A DNA stretch of 64,000 bases from Thermobacillus sp. ZCTH02-B1 (GCF_002159085.1 NZ_LZRU01000030.1:117589-181588), one strand, 5' to 3'; positions 25,763-36,556 are shown, counted from the first letter of the stretch. Program-made: numbers and translations. Notes: generated by a model not told the origin, from the sequence alone.

Positions 25763-27364
25763 TCAGGCTTTCCCCAGCAGCCGGCGCAGTTCATTCCGCC
25801 TCGCCGCAAGCTTCCGGAACGCCGCATCGAGCGCCTCCGGATCGTCGCTTGGATCCGGCATGCTCAGCTTGCCGATGATCTCCGACAGCTTCATTTCCAC
25901 CGTCATCAACTCCTCTTCCAGCGCCGGGTCACCGGCTTCCGCCATGCGCGATTTGTGCTCCTCGTATGCCCGGTAGCCGCCCTCGAACACATCCACCCGG
26001 CCGTCCCGGATCTCGAGGATGCGATCCGCCAATCGGTCGGCAAACCGCCGGTCATGCGTGACGAACAGCACCGTGCCTTCGTAATCGGCGAGCAGCGATT
26101 CGAGCGCCTCGATCGACGGGATGTCGAGAAAATTCGTCGGCTCGTCGAGGATCATCACGTTCACGTCGCCGACGATCAGCTTCGCGAGCGCCGTCCGTAC
26201 GCGCTCGCCGCCACTCAGCACGCCGACCGGCTTGTGGACGTCGTCTCGGCGGAAAAGCAGCCGGGCCAGCACGGCGCGCACCACCTCCGGCGGCTGCGCG
26301 GATCCGTCGGACACATTCTCCATTACCGACCGTTCCGGCCTCAAGATGTCCAGATGCTGGCTGAAATAGCCGATTCGCACCGCCGGGGCGATCGATACGC
26401 CTTCGCTTCGCTCCACGATACGCCTCAATAGCGTCGTCTTGCCCGACCCGTTCGGGCCGATCAGTGCGGTTTTGCTGCCCGCGGGCAGCGAGAACCAGAC
26501 ATCACGCCAGAGCAGCCGGCCGCCCACGCGGGCTTCCAGTCCCTCGACGCGGATGACAACCCGGCTGCCGAGGCGCGTCACCTCCGGAACGCTCATCCGC
26601 ACCCGCTCCGGTTCCCGCGGTTTGTCGACCCGCCCGAGCTTCCCGATGCGCGTCCGGAGCGCCCGGATCGACCGGTGAATGCCCTTCTGCACGGAGCCGA
26701 AATAATCCTTGCCCATTCGTGCTTCCGACGGTCCCAGGTTGCGCGGCCTCTTCTCCACGCGGGCCGCCTTCTGCGCCTTCTGCCGGATGGCCTCCTCCAG
26801 CTGGCGTCTCTTCTCCACGTAGGCTTCGTATTGCTCCCGATGCTGCCGCCTCGCCAATTCGCGCGCTTCCCGGTAAAACGAGTAATTGCCGCTGTAGGCC
26901 GTCACGACGCCGTCCTCGATCGCCCAGATGCGCGTGCAGACGCGATCGAGGAATTCCCGGTCGTGGGAGACGACGACAACCGCGCCCTCATACGCCACGA
27001 GCGCCTTCTCCAGCCGCCGGATATGATCGGCGTCGAGATGCATGGTCGGCTCGTCCGCGAGCAGCAGCGCGGCGCGCTCGGCCAGTGCCCGCTCCATGTA
27101 CAGCGCCGTCGTCTCCCCGCCGCTCAGCGTCTCCTCTTCCGGCTTGATCTGCGGAATGACCGCCCGCGAACCGGCGATCCGGACCGATCCGGCGTCCGGC
27201 TGCACTTCGCCGGCGATCAGCCGCAGCAGCGTCGTCTTGCCGGCGCCGTTCATGCCGACCAGGCCGATTCGCTCGCCGTCCGCAATGCGCAGTTGATCGG
27301 CCTTGAACAGCCGCCTGCCGCCGACAAACATTTCCACCTGCGATGCTTCGAACAAAATGGTCAT
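25763..27364 (-). CDS. ABC-F type ATP-binding protein (probable ribosome-protection class)
   Basis: 533 residues with two ATPase domains and no membrane segment. First domain: Walker A GMNGAGKTT, signature LSGGE, LLLADEPTMHLD. Second: GPNGSGKTT, LSGGE, MILDEPTNFLD. A linker rich in Lys, Arg and Gln (about 190-245) is the part that reaches into the ribosome in VmlR/Vga/Msr-like proteins, and a C-terminal helical tail follows. The ATG follows GGGAGG, which is also one arm of a terminator, and overlaps the stop of a 16-residue leader ORF. That layout favours an antibiotic-inducible resistance ABC-F over a housekeeping one; the drug spectrum cannot be read from sequence. Confidence 0.92.
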   Translation of the reverse strand: MTILFEASQVEMFVGGRRLFKADQLRIADGERIGLVGMNGAGKTTLLRLIAGEVQPDAGSVRIAGSRAVIPQIKPEEETLSGGETTALYMERALAERAALLLADEPTMHLDADHIRRLEKALVAYEGAVVVVSHDREFLDRVCTRIWAIEDGVVTAYSGNYSFYREARELARRQHREQYEAYVEKRRQLEEAIRQKAQKAARVEKRPRNLGPSEARMGKDYFGSVQKGIHRSIRALRTRIGKLGRVDKPREPERVRMSVPEVTRLGSRVVIRVEGLEARVGGRLLWRDVWFSLPAGSKTALIGPNGSGKTTLLRRIVERSEGVSIAPAVRIGYFSQHLDILRPERSVMENVSDGSAQPPEVVRAVLARLLFRRDDVHKPVGVLSGGERVRTALAKLIVGDVNVMILDEPTNFLDIPSIEALESLLADYEGTVLFVTHDRRFADRLADRILEIRDGRVDVFEGGYRAYEEHKSRMAEAGDPALEEELMTVEMKLSEIIGKLSMPDPSDDPEALDAAFRKLAARRNELRRLLGKA

Positions 27365-27411
27365 GAAAAAAACCTCCCGCACCCTTCGACAGGACAGGAG
27401 GCTTGCGTCAT
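27361..27411 (-). CDS. Leader peptide of the ABC-F gene (16 aa)
   Basis: The ORF MTQASCPVEGCGRFFS has its TGA inside the ABC-F start (ATGA). It spans a hairpin ending in seven T residues. Stalled or slowed translation over this ORF would open the hairpin and let transcription reach the ABC-F gene. No strong ribosome binding site was seen in front, so the exact start is uncertain. Confidence 0.55.
   Translation of the reverse strand: MTQASCPVEGCGRFFS
27366..27401 (-). terminator. Attenuator terminator in front of the ABC-F gene
   Basis: Minus strand: CCTCCTGT (27401-27394) pairs with GCGGGAGG (27380-27373, two G-U pairs), followed directly by TTTTTTT (27372-27366). The 3' arm contains the ribosome binding site of the ABC-F gene, so folding would block both transcription and translation. 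Confidence 0.7.
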
Positions 27412-27717
27412 GCTTGGGGCACACGAACCGCCGGAAACGCCCGCGTGCAAATGCCAATCGGCGGCGGCCATGCGCACGATGCGCAGGGCATGACCCGGGT
27501 CCAACCGCGGCCATGTGCCGCGGCATGCGCAAGATCCCGTCCGGAAACAGCGAACGAACAACACCGCGCCGGATGCGGCACGAAACCGACCGTTCCGCAC
27601 GGCTTCCGTCATTCGTTCTGCACCGTTCTCCATTCGCCAGGATCAGTTGCGCATCGGACCAAAGGTCACCCTTTCCCTATCCGGTTATCGTGATAGTAGC
27701 AGAAAATATCCCGCGAT
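27412..27717 (-). promoter_or_regulatory. Long leader region of the ABC-F gene
   Basis: A 306-bp gene-free stretch between the hypothetical gene stop and the leader peptide. It probably contains the promoter and further leader RNA structure. A T-rich patch near 27690-27715 is a promoter candidate but no clear -35/-10 pair was assigned. Confidence 0.4.
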
Positions 27718-28233
27718 TCAACACACTCCGTCCTCATCCGTGCGCGGCCACAACGCGTCCAGCAGTTCGCCTTCGAGGCAGAACAGGCCATCGAACGCGC
27801 GCGCGGCCCCCGCCAGATGCCCGGATATCTCGCGCCCGCGAACCGGTTCGGCTGCCGCAAGGCAGGCGATGAACCGCTCAAGCCCGTCCTCCGCGCGCCG
27901 GATCATCGCCTGCAGATCGTCCATCCGTTCGGATCCTTCGTCGAGCGCCCGTTCCAGCAGCGGCCGGAGCTGCTCCTCCGCCCAGGAGGCATGCCCGCGC
28001 AGATCCTTCAGCAGATCTCCGGCTTTCTCCGACAGCCAACGGATCTCGCCTTCATGGGAGCGGGCATTCCGGTGCCGGAAGATCGATCGGGTCAGGACGG
28101 CCAGTTCGTTCCACTCTTCCATGAGCAGGCTGCGCTCTTCCTGCATCCGCTGCACCGCCTCGCCCAGCGGGTACAGCGGATGCCCGAGCACGGCGTTCAG
28201 CTCATCGAGGATGCCATGCGCGTGCGGCTTCAC
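27718..28233 (-). CDS. Hypothetical helical protein (171 aa)
   Basis: 171 residues from GTG with GGAGG seven bases upstream; an adjacent GTG at 28239 is too close to the site. Predicted all-helical and charged, no signal or membrane segments: EAVQRMQEERSLLMEEWNEL, WLSEKAGDLLKDLRGHASWAEEQLRPLLERAL and RMDDLQAMIRRAEDGLERF look like a helical bundle. No family recognised; YppE-like or hemerythrin-like bundles are possible but metal ligands are not evident. It lies 95 bp after glpK on the same strand. Confidence 0.65.
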   Translation of the reverse strand: MKPHAHGILDELNAVLGHPLYPLGEAVQRMQEERSLLMEEWNELAVLTRSIFRHRNARSHEGEIRWLSEKAGDLLKDLRGHASWAEEQLRPLLERALDEGSERMDDLQAMIRRAEDGLERFIACLAAAEPVRGREISGHLAGAARAFDGLFCLEGELLDALWPRTDEDGVC

Positions 28234-28328
28234 GTCCACCCCTCCGATTCGGCTTCGGTTTGTCTTCAGGGTAGCCGAACCGGCAGCGCAAAGCTGTGAA
28301 AAGTGTCACAATCCGCATCCACGGAGGC

Positions 28329-29928
<1,600 letters not shown>

Positions 29929-30208
29929 CGGTATCGCCGCACGCGGCTTCCGCCGCCCCGGGGCACACGGTGTGCGCCGGACATCCGCCCGCGGGCTCCC
30001 CGCGCGGCATGCCCGGCGCAGACGGGCGCGCGGCATCCGGCGGCCGCGGAAAACCGGAACGCCCGGCCGCGGTGGAGGAAGGGAATCGGGGCGCAGCGGA
30101 GGAGGAACGGAGCGCGATGGGCCGTTGCGGAATTTCCAATCGTCATATAAAATAAACCTTAACGGAACAAAATGAACGAAAATGAACGATCAAGGAGGAA
30201 TCCGCACG
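29929..30208. other. Divergent region between glpK and kduI
   Basis: The left two thirds are GC-rich and featureless; open frames there have no start signals. The right end (30140-30208) turns AT-rich and carries the kdu operator repeats and ribosome binding site. Confidence 0.5.
30169..30188 (+). promoter_or_regulatory. Direct-repeat operator of the kdu operon
   Basis: Two perfect 10-bp repeats, AAAATGAACG AAAATGAACG, lie between a TATAAA (30146-30151) and the kduI ribosome binding site. DeoR/GlpR-type repressors often use such direct repeats, and a DeoR gene is second in this operon. Confidence 0.6.
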
Positions 30209-31042
30209 ATGGACATCCGTTACGCCGTGCATCCGCAGGAAGCGAAGAAGTACGACACGTCGGGGCTCCGGGAGCATTTTCTCATCGAGCGGCTGTTCAA
30301 GCCCGGCGAAATCGTGCTGACCTATTCCCACGTGGATCGGTTCATCGTCGGCGGCGTCCAGCCGGTCGGTGCGCCGGTCAAGCTGGAAGCCGATCCGAAG
30401 GAAATCGGCGCCGCGACGTTCCTCGAGCGGCGGGAGATCGGCATCATCAACATCGGCGGGAGCGGCACCGTGACGGTCGACGGCACGGTATACACCATGG
30501 GGCCGAAGGACTGCCTCTACATCGGCCGCGGCGCGAAGGACGTCGTCTTCGCGAGCGACAACCCGGACGCGCCGGCGAAATTCTATTTCAACTCGTGTCC
30601 CGCGCATCAGACCTATCCGACGGTGAAGGCGGCGATCAGCGAGGCGACACCGCGCCATCTCGGGAGCATCGAGCAGTCGAACGAACGGACGATCTACCAG
30701 TACATCCACGAGGGCGGCATCAGGAGCTGCCAGCTCGTGATGGGCATGACGCTGCTGAAACCGGGCAGCATGTGGAACACGATGCCCTGCCACACGCACA
30801 ACCGGCGTTCGGAAGTTTACTTCTATTTCGACATGCCGGAAAACGGCGTCGTCTTCCATTTCATGGGCGAGCCGCATGAGACGCGCCACCTCGTCGTCCG
30901 CAACGAACAGGCGGTCATCTCGCCAAGCTGGTCGATCCACTGCGGCGTCGGCACGGCCAGCTACACGTTCATCTGGGGCATGGCGGGCGAAAACCAGGCG
31001 TTCGATGACATGGATCCCGTCGCGATGCAGGACCTGCGCTGA
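30209..31042 (+). CDS. kduI: 5-dehydro-4-deoxy-D-glucuronate isomerase
   Basis: 277 residues, exact family length. It converts 5-keto-4-deoxyuronate to 2,5-diketo-3-deoxygluconate after unsaturated uronates are released by lyases. Zinc ligands of the cupin fold are in [20 protein letters not shown] (two His and a Glu) with a further His in SWSIHCGVG. The ATG is ten bases after GGAGG; the upstream in-frame ATG at 30182 overlaps the operator. First gene of kduI-deoR-kduD-kdgA. Confidence 0.96.
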   Translation: MDIRYAVHPQEAKKYDTSGLREHFLIERLFKPGEIVLTYSHVDRFIVGGVQPVGAPVKLEADPKEIGAATFLERREIGIINIGGSGTVTVDGTVYTMGPKDCLYIGRGAKDVVFASDNPDAPAKFYFNSCPAHQTYPTVKAAISEATPRHLGSIEQSNERTIYQYIHEGGIRSCQLVMGMTLLKPGSMWNTMPCHTHNRRSEVYFYFDMPENGVVFHFMGEPHETRHLVVRNEQAVISPSWSIHCGVGTASYTFIWGMAGENQAFDDMDPVAMQDLR

Positions 31043-31048
31043 TCCGCC

Positions 31049-31873
31049 ATGAACATGCTGAAACGGCATCAGGCGATCATGGAATTGCTGATCGAGCGCC
31101 GCGAAGTGACCGTCGCGGAGCTGAGCGAGCGGCTGAACGTGTCGGGCAAGACGATCCGCGGGGACCTCGCGAAGCTCGAGGAGCGCGGGCTTTTGGTCCG
31201 CGTGCACGGCGGCGCGGTGCTCGCGCGTTCCGATCAGCTCGGCATTCTGCCCGGGAGCGGCCCGATCCGCCGCCACCTCACGGAAAAGGCGGAGATCGCC
31301 GCCGCGGCGCTCGAGCTGATCGAGCCCGGCGACACGATCGCCCTCGACGGCGGCTCGACGACGCTGGAACTGGCGAAGCGGCTTCCGGACGAACCGCTTA
31401 CGGTCGTCACGAACGATGTCTTCATCATCGGCGAGCTCGCGCGCAAGCCGGAAATCCGGCTCGTCGTGCCCGGCGGCAGCCGCGTGCGCAACATGCTGAC
31501 CGGTCCGGAAGCGGTCCGGTTCGTGCGCGGCCTGAACATCCGGAAGGCGTTCCTGTCCTCGACGGGCGTGCATGAAACCTGCGGCTTTTCCATCTATACC
31601 GGCGAGCTCGTCGAGTTCAAGCGCGCGCTGATCGAGACGGCCATGCACCGCTACATGCTGGCCGACCGGCACAAGTTCGGCGTCGTCGCCCTGCGCACCT
31701 TCGCCGCGCTTGCGGACGTCGACCGGCTCATCACCGACAGCGGGCTGGACGCGGAGACGGAAGCCCGGTTCACGGCGGCCGGCGCCCGGATCACGAAGGC
31801 GTCCTGCGCGCTTCCGTCCGCGGCGGCCGCGGAAGAAACGGAACAGGATCGCAAGGGGGAATTCCGATGGTGA
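31049..31873 (+). CDS. DeoR/GlpR family transcriptional repressor of the kdu operon
   Basis: 274 residues. N-terminal DeoR helix-turn-helix: MELLIERREVTVAELSERLNVSGKTIRGDLAKLEERGLLVRVHGGAVL; C-terminal sugar-phosphate isomerase-like sensor with ALDGGSTTLELAKRL and the typical YMLADRHKFGVVAL. It lies 6 bp after kduI and overlaps kduD by 7 bp. It probably represses its own operon through the AAAATGAACG repeats and is released by a uronate-derived phosphate intermediate (inference). Confidence 0.93.
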   Translation: MNMLKRHQAIMELLIERREVTVAELSERLNVSGKTIRGDLAKLEERGLLVRVHGGAVLARSDQLGILPGSGPIRRHLTEKAEIAAAALELIEPGDTIALDGGSTTLELAKRLPDEPLTVVTNDVFIIGELARKPEIRLVVPGGSRVRNMLTGPEAVRFVRGLNIRKAFLSSTGVHETCGFSIYTGELVEFKRALIETAMHRYMLADRHKFGVVALRTFAALADVDRLITDSGLDAETEARFTAAGARITKASCALPSAAAAEETEQDRKGEFRW

Positions 31874-32625
31874 AAAGCTTGTTCGATCTGACGGGCATGA
31901 ACGCGTTCGTCACCGGCACCTCCGGCGGGCTCGGGCGGGCGATGGCGATCGCCCTGGCGGAAGCCGGCGCGTCCGTCGCCCTCGTGTCCAGCTCGGGCAG
32001 CGCGGAGACGGCCGGCATCATCCGCGGCTTCGGCGGCCACGCCGAGGACATCCCGGCGGACCTGAGCCGTCCGGAAGAGGCGGAGCGGGCATGGAACCGG
32101 GCGGTCGAACTCTTCGGCCGGATCGACATTCTCGTCAACAACGCCGGCATCATCCGGCGCACGCCCGCGGCGGAACATTCGCGCGAAGACTGGGACGCGG
32201 TGATCGCGCTCAACCTGAACGCCGTCTTCATCTTGTCCCAGCTTGCCGGAAGGCATATGATAAAAAACGGCTACGGCAAAATCATCAACATCGCCTCCAT
32301 GCTGTCGTTCCAGGGCGGCATCAACGTGCCGGGTTACGCGGCCAGCAAGCACGGCGTGGCGGGCCTCACGAAGGCGCTCGCCAACGAATGGGCCGGCAAG
32401 GGCGTCAATGTGAACGCCATCGCGCCGGGCTACATGGAGACGAACAACACGGCACCGATCCGCGCGGACGAGCAACGCTATCGCAGCATATCCGAACGCA
32501 TTCCGGCGGGACGCTGGGGCGTGCCGGACGACCTGAAGGGACCGGTCGTCTTCCTCGCGTCGCGCGCGTCCGACTATGTGCACGGGCACATCCTCTGCGT
32601 GGACGGCGGCTGGATGGCGCGATAA
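31867..32625 (+). CDS. kduD: 2-dehydro-3-deoxy-D-gluconate 5-dehydrogenase
   Basis: 252 residues, a classical short-chain dehydrogenase. Cofactor motif TGTSGGLG (16-23), NNAG at 91-94, catalytic Ser144, Tyr157 and Lys161 (GYAASK). With KduI next door it reduces 2,5-diketo-3-deoxygluconate to 2-keto-3-deoxygluconate. GGGGGAATTCCG precedes the ATG, and the gene overlaps the regulator. Confidence 0.95.
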   Translation: MVKSLFDLTGMNAFVTGTSGGLGRAMAIALAEAGASVALVSSSGSAETAGIIRGFGGHAEDIPADLSRPEEAERAWNRAVELFGRIDILVNNAGIIRRTPAAEHSREDWDAVIALNLNAVFILSQLAGRHMIKNGYGKIINIASMLSFQGGINVPGYAASKHGVAGLTKALANEWAGKGVNVNAIAPGYMETNNTAPIRADEQRYRSISERIPAGRWGVPDDLKGPVVFLASRASDYVHGHILCVDGGWMAR

Positions 32626-32656
32626 CCGCGGGAATTCCGAAAGGAGCCTTGACGCG

Positions 32657-33322
32657 ATGAAGAAAATCGAATTGATCCGCAAGCTGCGCGACGCCGGCGT
32701 CGTCGCGGTCCTGCGCGGCGATTCGCCCGAAGACGTCGTGCGGATGGCGGAGAAGGCGATCGAGGGCGGCATCCGGGCGGTCGAGATCACGCTGACCGTA
32801 CCGTTCGCGCTCGAGGCGATCACCACCCTGGCGAAAAAATATCAGAGCGGCGACCCGTCGGCGGCGAATTACGCGATCGTCGGCGCCGGCACCGTGCTGG
32901 ACAGCGAGACGGCGCGTTCGGCGATTCTCGCCGGTGCCGAATTCGTCGTCTCGCCGGGGATCGACGAGCCGACGATCCGGCTCTGCAACCGGTACCGGGT
33001 GCCCGTCATGCCAGGCGCGATCACGATCGCCGACATCACGAAGGCGCTCGAGCTCGGCGTCGACGTCGTCAAGCTGTTCCCGGGCAACATGTTCACGCCG
33101 TCCATCATCCCGACGCTCAAGGGGCCGCTGCCGCAGGCCAACCTCATGCCGACGGGCGGCGTCTCGCTGTCCAATCTCGGCGAGTGGATCAAGGCCGGCG
33201 CGTTCGCGGTCGGCATCGGCGGCGATCTGACGAAGGAGGCCGTCAAGACCGGCAACTACGATCTCATCGCCGAGAAGGCGCGGGCCTACATGGATGCGTT
33301 CCGCAAGGCCAAGGCCGATTAG
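32657..33322 (+). CDS. kdgA: KDPG/KHG aldolase
   Basis: 221 residues. It cleaves 2-keto-3-deoxy-6-phosphogluconate to pyruvate and glyceraldehyde 3-phosphate. Key residues: Arg20 in VLRGDS, Glu43 in AVEITL, and the Schiff-base Lys139 in DVVKLFPG. The ATG follows AAGGAG; the extension starting at 32576 overlaps kduD and is not used. The kinase needed between KduD and this step (KdgK) is not in the window. Confidence 0.95.
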   Translation: MKKIELIRKLRDAGVVAVLRGDSPEDVVRMAEKAIEGGIRAVEITLTVPFALEAITTLAKKYQSGDPSAANYAIVGAGTVLDSETARSAILAGAEFVVSPGIDEPTIRLCNRYRVPVMPGAITIADITKALELGVDVVKLFPGNMFTPSIIPTLKGPLPQANLMPTGGVSLSNLGEWIKAGAFAVGIGGDLTKEAVKTGNYDLIAEKARAYMDAFRKAKAD

Positions 33323-33330
33323 CGCCGCGA

Positions 33331-33368
33331 AAAAGGGCGGTCCGGCATGCAGCCGGACCGCCTTTGTC
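33331..33368. terminator. Bidirectional terminator between the kdu operon and the sugar isomerase gene
   Basis: Perfect 11-bp stem GGCGGTCCGGC / GCCGGACCGCC with ATGCA loop, flanked by AAAAA on the left and TTTGT on the right, so it can stop both converging operons. Confidence 0.9.
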
Positions 33369-33372
33369 CGTC

Positions 33373-34149
33373 TTACGATTCCGCCCGCTCCGCCAGATAC
33401 CGCCAACTGATCGCGAGGCTCTCGAACGGGTCGCGCCGGCAGACGTCCTGCTCGACGACGTACCATTCCATCCCGACCGCGCGGCAGGCGTCCAATATCG
33501 CGTCCCAGTTCATGTTGCCCTCGCCGATCTCGGCGAAGTGCGGCTCGTCCCCGACGACGGCCATGTCCTTCAGGTGGACAACCTTCATCCGGCCGTCCAG
33601 CCTGCGGATCCAAGCCGCGGGATCGGCGCCGCCCGCCTGCGCCCAGTACGTGTCGAGCTCGAAATGGAACGCGTCCGGATCCGTCTCCTCCATCAGCAGC
33701 TCCAGCGCCGTACGTCCGCCGAATTTCGCAAACTCCATCCGGTGGTTGTGGTAAACGAACTGCAGCCCCGCGTCGCGCAGCCGCTTCGCCGCCTCCGACA
33801 CTTCGCGGATGAACGCCCTTAAGCCTTCGATCCCCGCTGCAAGATACTGCCGCGGCATCATCCCGAGGCCGACGTACCGGCAGTTCCACAACCGGTGCTC
33901 CGCGATGACCGCGTCCAGATCGTCCACGAGCCGCGCGTACGGCACGTGCGTCGCGCAGATCGCAAGGCCGTGCCGGTCGGCCGAAGCCTTCACTTCGCGC
34001 GGATCGATCGGCCCGATCGCCGACACCTGCACCGCCGCATACCCGATGGCGGCGACGCGGGCGAGCGCGCGGTCGAGCTCCTCCGCCGTCCGCGTATATT
34101 CGCGCAGCGTATAGAGCTGCGCCGCAATCTGCTCCTTCCTCACGCGCAA
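33373..34149 (-). CDS. Sugar phosphate isomerase/epimerase family protein (TIM barrel)
   Basis: 258 residues, an AP-endonuclease-2-like TIM barrel. Metal-site features include HNHRMEFAKF, ELDTYWAQAGGADPAAWI, VHLKDMAVVG and a Glu in GEGNMNWD and VVEQD. Members act as isomerases, epimerases or dehydratases on sugars and inositols. It is the third gene of an operon with two Gfo/Idh/MocA oxidoreductases, which suggests a pathway oxidising and rearranging a sugar or cyclitol. TTG start. Confidence 0.88.
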   Translation of the reverse strand: MRVRKEQIAAQLYTLREYTRTAEELDRALARVAAIGYAAVQVSAIGPIDPREVKASADRHGLAICATHVPYARLVDDLDAVIAEHRLWNCRYVGLGMMPRQYLAAGIEGLRAFIREVSEAAKRLRDAGLQFVYHNHRMEFAKFGGRTALELLMEETDPDAFHFELDTYWAQAGGADPAAWIRRLDGRMKVVHLKDMAVVGDEPHFAEIGEGNMNWDAILDACRAVGMEWYVVEQDVCRRDPFESLAISWRYLAERAES

Positions 34150-34246
34150 TCCGCCCCTTCTTCACGCAGCAGCCGCTTTTCCGGCGAACCGTTTTCCCCC
34201 TGTTCCGGCCGCATCCGTCAACCCCCCGTGCCGCCTCGGCAGTCGC

Positions 34247-35320
34247 TCAACCGTGCACCCGCTCGGCCATGGCCTGCGCGGTCAGGCTCAGCTCCGCCGC
34301 CTTGAACGCGTGCTCCTGCGTCATCGCGTGCTCCGTCCGGTTCAGGCAATCGAGGATGAGCCGGCCGAAGAACGGATAGCCGACCTTGCCGGTGCAGTCG
34401 ATGTGGAACTCGCCCTCGCCGTTCACGAGGTACAGATGCCCGCCCGCCGGCGACCGGGCGATGTCGATGTATTTGCGCAGCTCGATGTAACCCTCCGTGC
34501 CGAGGATCAGCGTCCGCCCGTCGCCCCAGGTGCCGAGCCCGTCCGGCGTCAGCCAGTCGACGCGGAAATAGCCCGTCGCCCCGTTGTCGCCGAGCAGCGT
34601 CGCGTCGCCGAAATCCTCAAGCTCGGGGTACTCGGGGTTGCGGTAGTTCCCGACCTTGCTGTGCAGCACCTTCGCGTCCCGGCATCCGGCGTAGAACAGG
34701 AACTGCTCGGCCTGGTGGCTGCCGATGTCGCACAGGATGCCGCCGTACTTCGCCTTCTCGAAAAACCACCCCGGCCGCGACGGGGCATTCAGCCGATGGG
34801 GACCGAGCCCGAGCACCTGCACGACGCGCCCGATGGCGCCCGCCGCGATCAGGTCGCCCGCGTGCACGGCGCACTCCACATGCAGCCGCTCGCTGTAGTA
34901 GACGGCGTACTTGCGCCCCGTCTCCGCGCAGGTCCGCCGCGCCTCCCCGAGCTGCTCCAGCGACGTGAACGGCGCCTTGTCGACGAAGTAGTCCTTGCCG
35001 TGGCGCATCACCTTCACGCCGAGCGGGCCGCGCTCGCACGGAACGCCGGCCGCGGCGACCAGCATCACCTCCGGGTCCTGCAGAATGGCGTCCGCCGAAG
35101 GGGCGACCCGCACGCCCGGATACGTCTTCACGAAGCGCTCGACCTTCGCCGGATCGTCGTCGTAAACCCATTTCAGCGTGCCGCCCGCCTCGATCAGCCC
35201 GTTGCACATGCCGTAAATGTGACCGTGCTCGAGCGCCATCGCCGCGAACACGAACTCGCCCGGCTTTACGACCGGGTTCGGCTTTCCCTGCGGCGCATAG
35301 TTCATGCCGTCGCCCTTCAC
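34247..35320 (-). CDS. Gfo/Idh/MocA family oxidoreductase
   Basis: About 357 residues from a GTG nine bases after AAAGGGA; ATG at 35326 is an alternative. N-terminal Rossmann domain (FVFAAMALEHGHIYGMCNGL at the start, less canonical than its partner), and a C-terminal alpha/beta domain with CDIGSHQAEQFLFYAG where the catalytic Lys/His region is expected (VDKAPFTS as the E/DKP-like motif). It probably uses NAD(P)+ to oxidise a sugar or derivative. 99 bp after the first oxidoreductase gene. Confidence 0.88.
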   Translation of the reverse strand: MKGDGMNYAPQGKPNPVVKPGEFVFAAMALEHGHIYGMCNGLIEAGGTLKWVYDDDPAKVERFVKTYPGVRVAPSADAILQDPEVMLVAAAGVPCERGPLGVKVMRHGKDYFVDKAPFTSLEQLGEARRTCAETGRKYAVYYSERLHVECAVHAGDLIAAGAIGRVVQVLGLGPHRLNAPSRPGWFFEKAKYGGILCDIGSHQAEQFLFYAGCRDAKVLHSKVGNYRNPEYPELEDFGDATLLGDNGATGYFRVDWLTPDGLGTWGDGRTLILGTEGYIELRKYIDIARSPAGGHLYLVNGEGEFHIDCTGKVGYPFFGRLILDCLNRTEHAMTQEHAFKAAELSLTAQAMAERVHG

Positions 35321-35419
35321 GCCCATCGTCCCTTTCGTACCGTCATCCAAACCAAAACGTCCGCCGCTTCAAACCGCCGCGCGCTTCACGTTCCCTCGTC
35401 CCGCGTCCCGCGAGCCGCT

Positions 35420-36556
35420 TCATCCTTCCGCCGCCTTCGCCTTCCGGCGCCGCGATTCGGCGATCCGCGCCTCGAGTTCCTCCAGGAACCGGTTCTCGTC
35501 GATCGGGAATTCGACCCAGCCGTCCGTCCAGGTCGACAGCAGCATCGCGTTGGACAGCATCAGGCCGTGGATGCCTTCCCGGCCCGGCGCGATGAGCGGC
35601 GTCCCCTTCAGCACCGCGTCCGTCCAGTTCTGCAGGATGGCCCGATGCTGGCCGCCGCTTCCGGGTTCGACCGGCACCTCCACCTTCCAGCATTCCGGCT
35701 TGTCGAACAGGCCGCGGCATGTCGCGTTGAACTCCGGCTCGGACACCCGGAGCCTCCAGAACGACAGCCTGCCGTCCTCGATGACGACCTTGCCCCGCGT
35801 GCCGGCCACCTCGAACCGGTTCGTGCCCGGCGCCTCGGCCGTCGTCGCGACGAACACGCCGGTGCCGCCGTTCTCGTACTCGACGTAGGCCGTCACCTCA
35901 TCCTCGACCTCGATGTTCCGGTATTTGCCGAAGTGGCAGAACGCGCGGAGCCTTCGCGGCCGGAGCTGCGTCGTCCAGAGCCACAGGTCGAGCTGGTGCG
36001 GGCACTGGTTGATCAGCACGCCGCCGCCCTCGCCCTCCCACGTCGCGCGCCACGTCCCGGAATCATAGTAGCTCTGGGGCCGGTACCAGTCCGTGATGAT
36101 CCAGTTCGTCCGCCGGATCTCGCCGAGCTCGCCGCTTGCGGCCAAATCGCGCAGCTTGCGGTAGAGCGGATTCGTCCGCTGGTTGTACATGATGGCGAAG
36201 ACGGTGCCCGCCTGCTCCGCCGCCTCGTTCATCTCCCGCACCTGCTTCGTGTACACGCCGGCCGGCTTCTCGACCAGCACGTGCAGGCCGTGCGCGAACG
36301 CCCGGATCGCGAGCGGCGGATGGCTGTAATGCGGCGTCGCGATCACGACGCCGTCGATCTCGCCGGACGCCATCATCGCCTCCGCGTCGCGGAAGCGCTT
36401 TACCCGCTCGCCGTACCGCTCCCGCGCCCGCTCGAGCTTTTCCGGATCGGGATCGCACACCGCCGCCAGCACGCCGCCCTCCACCTCGCCGCGCGCCAGC
36501 ATGTCCGCGTGCGCGGTACCCATGTTGCCGAGCCCGATCAATCCGATCCGCAGCAA
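35420..36556 (-). CDS. Gfo/Idh/MocA family oxidoreductase
   Basis: 378 residues from a TTG eight bases after AAGGGG, giving the expected opening MLRIGLIGLGNMGTAHADML. Rossmann fingerprint GLGNMG, the EKP motif in VLVEKPAG, and NQCPHQLDLWLW for the catalytic His region. It is the first gene of the operon and is divergent from the AraC regulator, the likely controller. An earlier ATG at 36613 is less plausible. Confidence 0.93.
   Translation of the reverse strand: MLRIGLIGLGNMGTAHADMLARGEVEGGVLAAVCDPDPEKLERARERYGERVKRFRDAEAMMASGEIDGVVIATPHYSHPPLAIRAFAHGLHVLVEKPAGVYTKQVREMNEAAEQAGTVFAIMYNQRTNPLYRKLRDLAASGELGEIRRTNWIITDWYRPQSYYDSGTWRATWEGEGGGVLINQCPHQLDLWLWTTQLRPRRLRAFCHFGKYRNIEVEDEVTAYVEYENGGTGVFVATTAEAPGTNRFEVAGTRGKVVIEDGRLSFWRLRVSEPEFNATCRGLFDKPECWKVEVPVEPGSGGQHRAILQNWTDAVLKGTPLIAPGREGIHGLMLSNAMLLSTWTDGWVEFPIDENRFLEELEARIAESRRRKAKAAEG

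Noticed and set aside
27412..27532. N-terminal extension of the ABC-F protein
   Set aside because: It would run through the attenuator and leader; the ATG at 27364 matches the family start.
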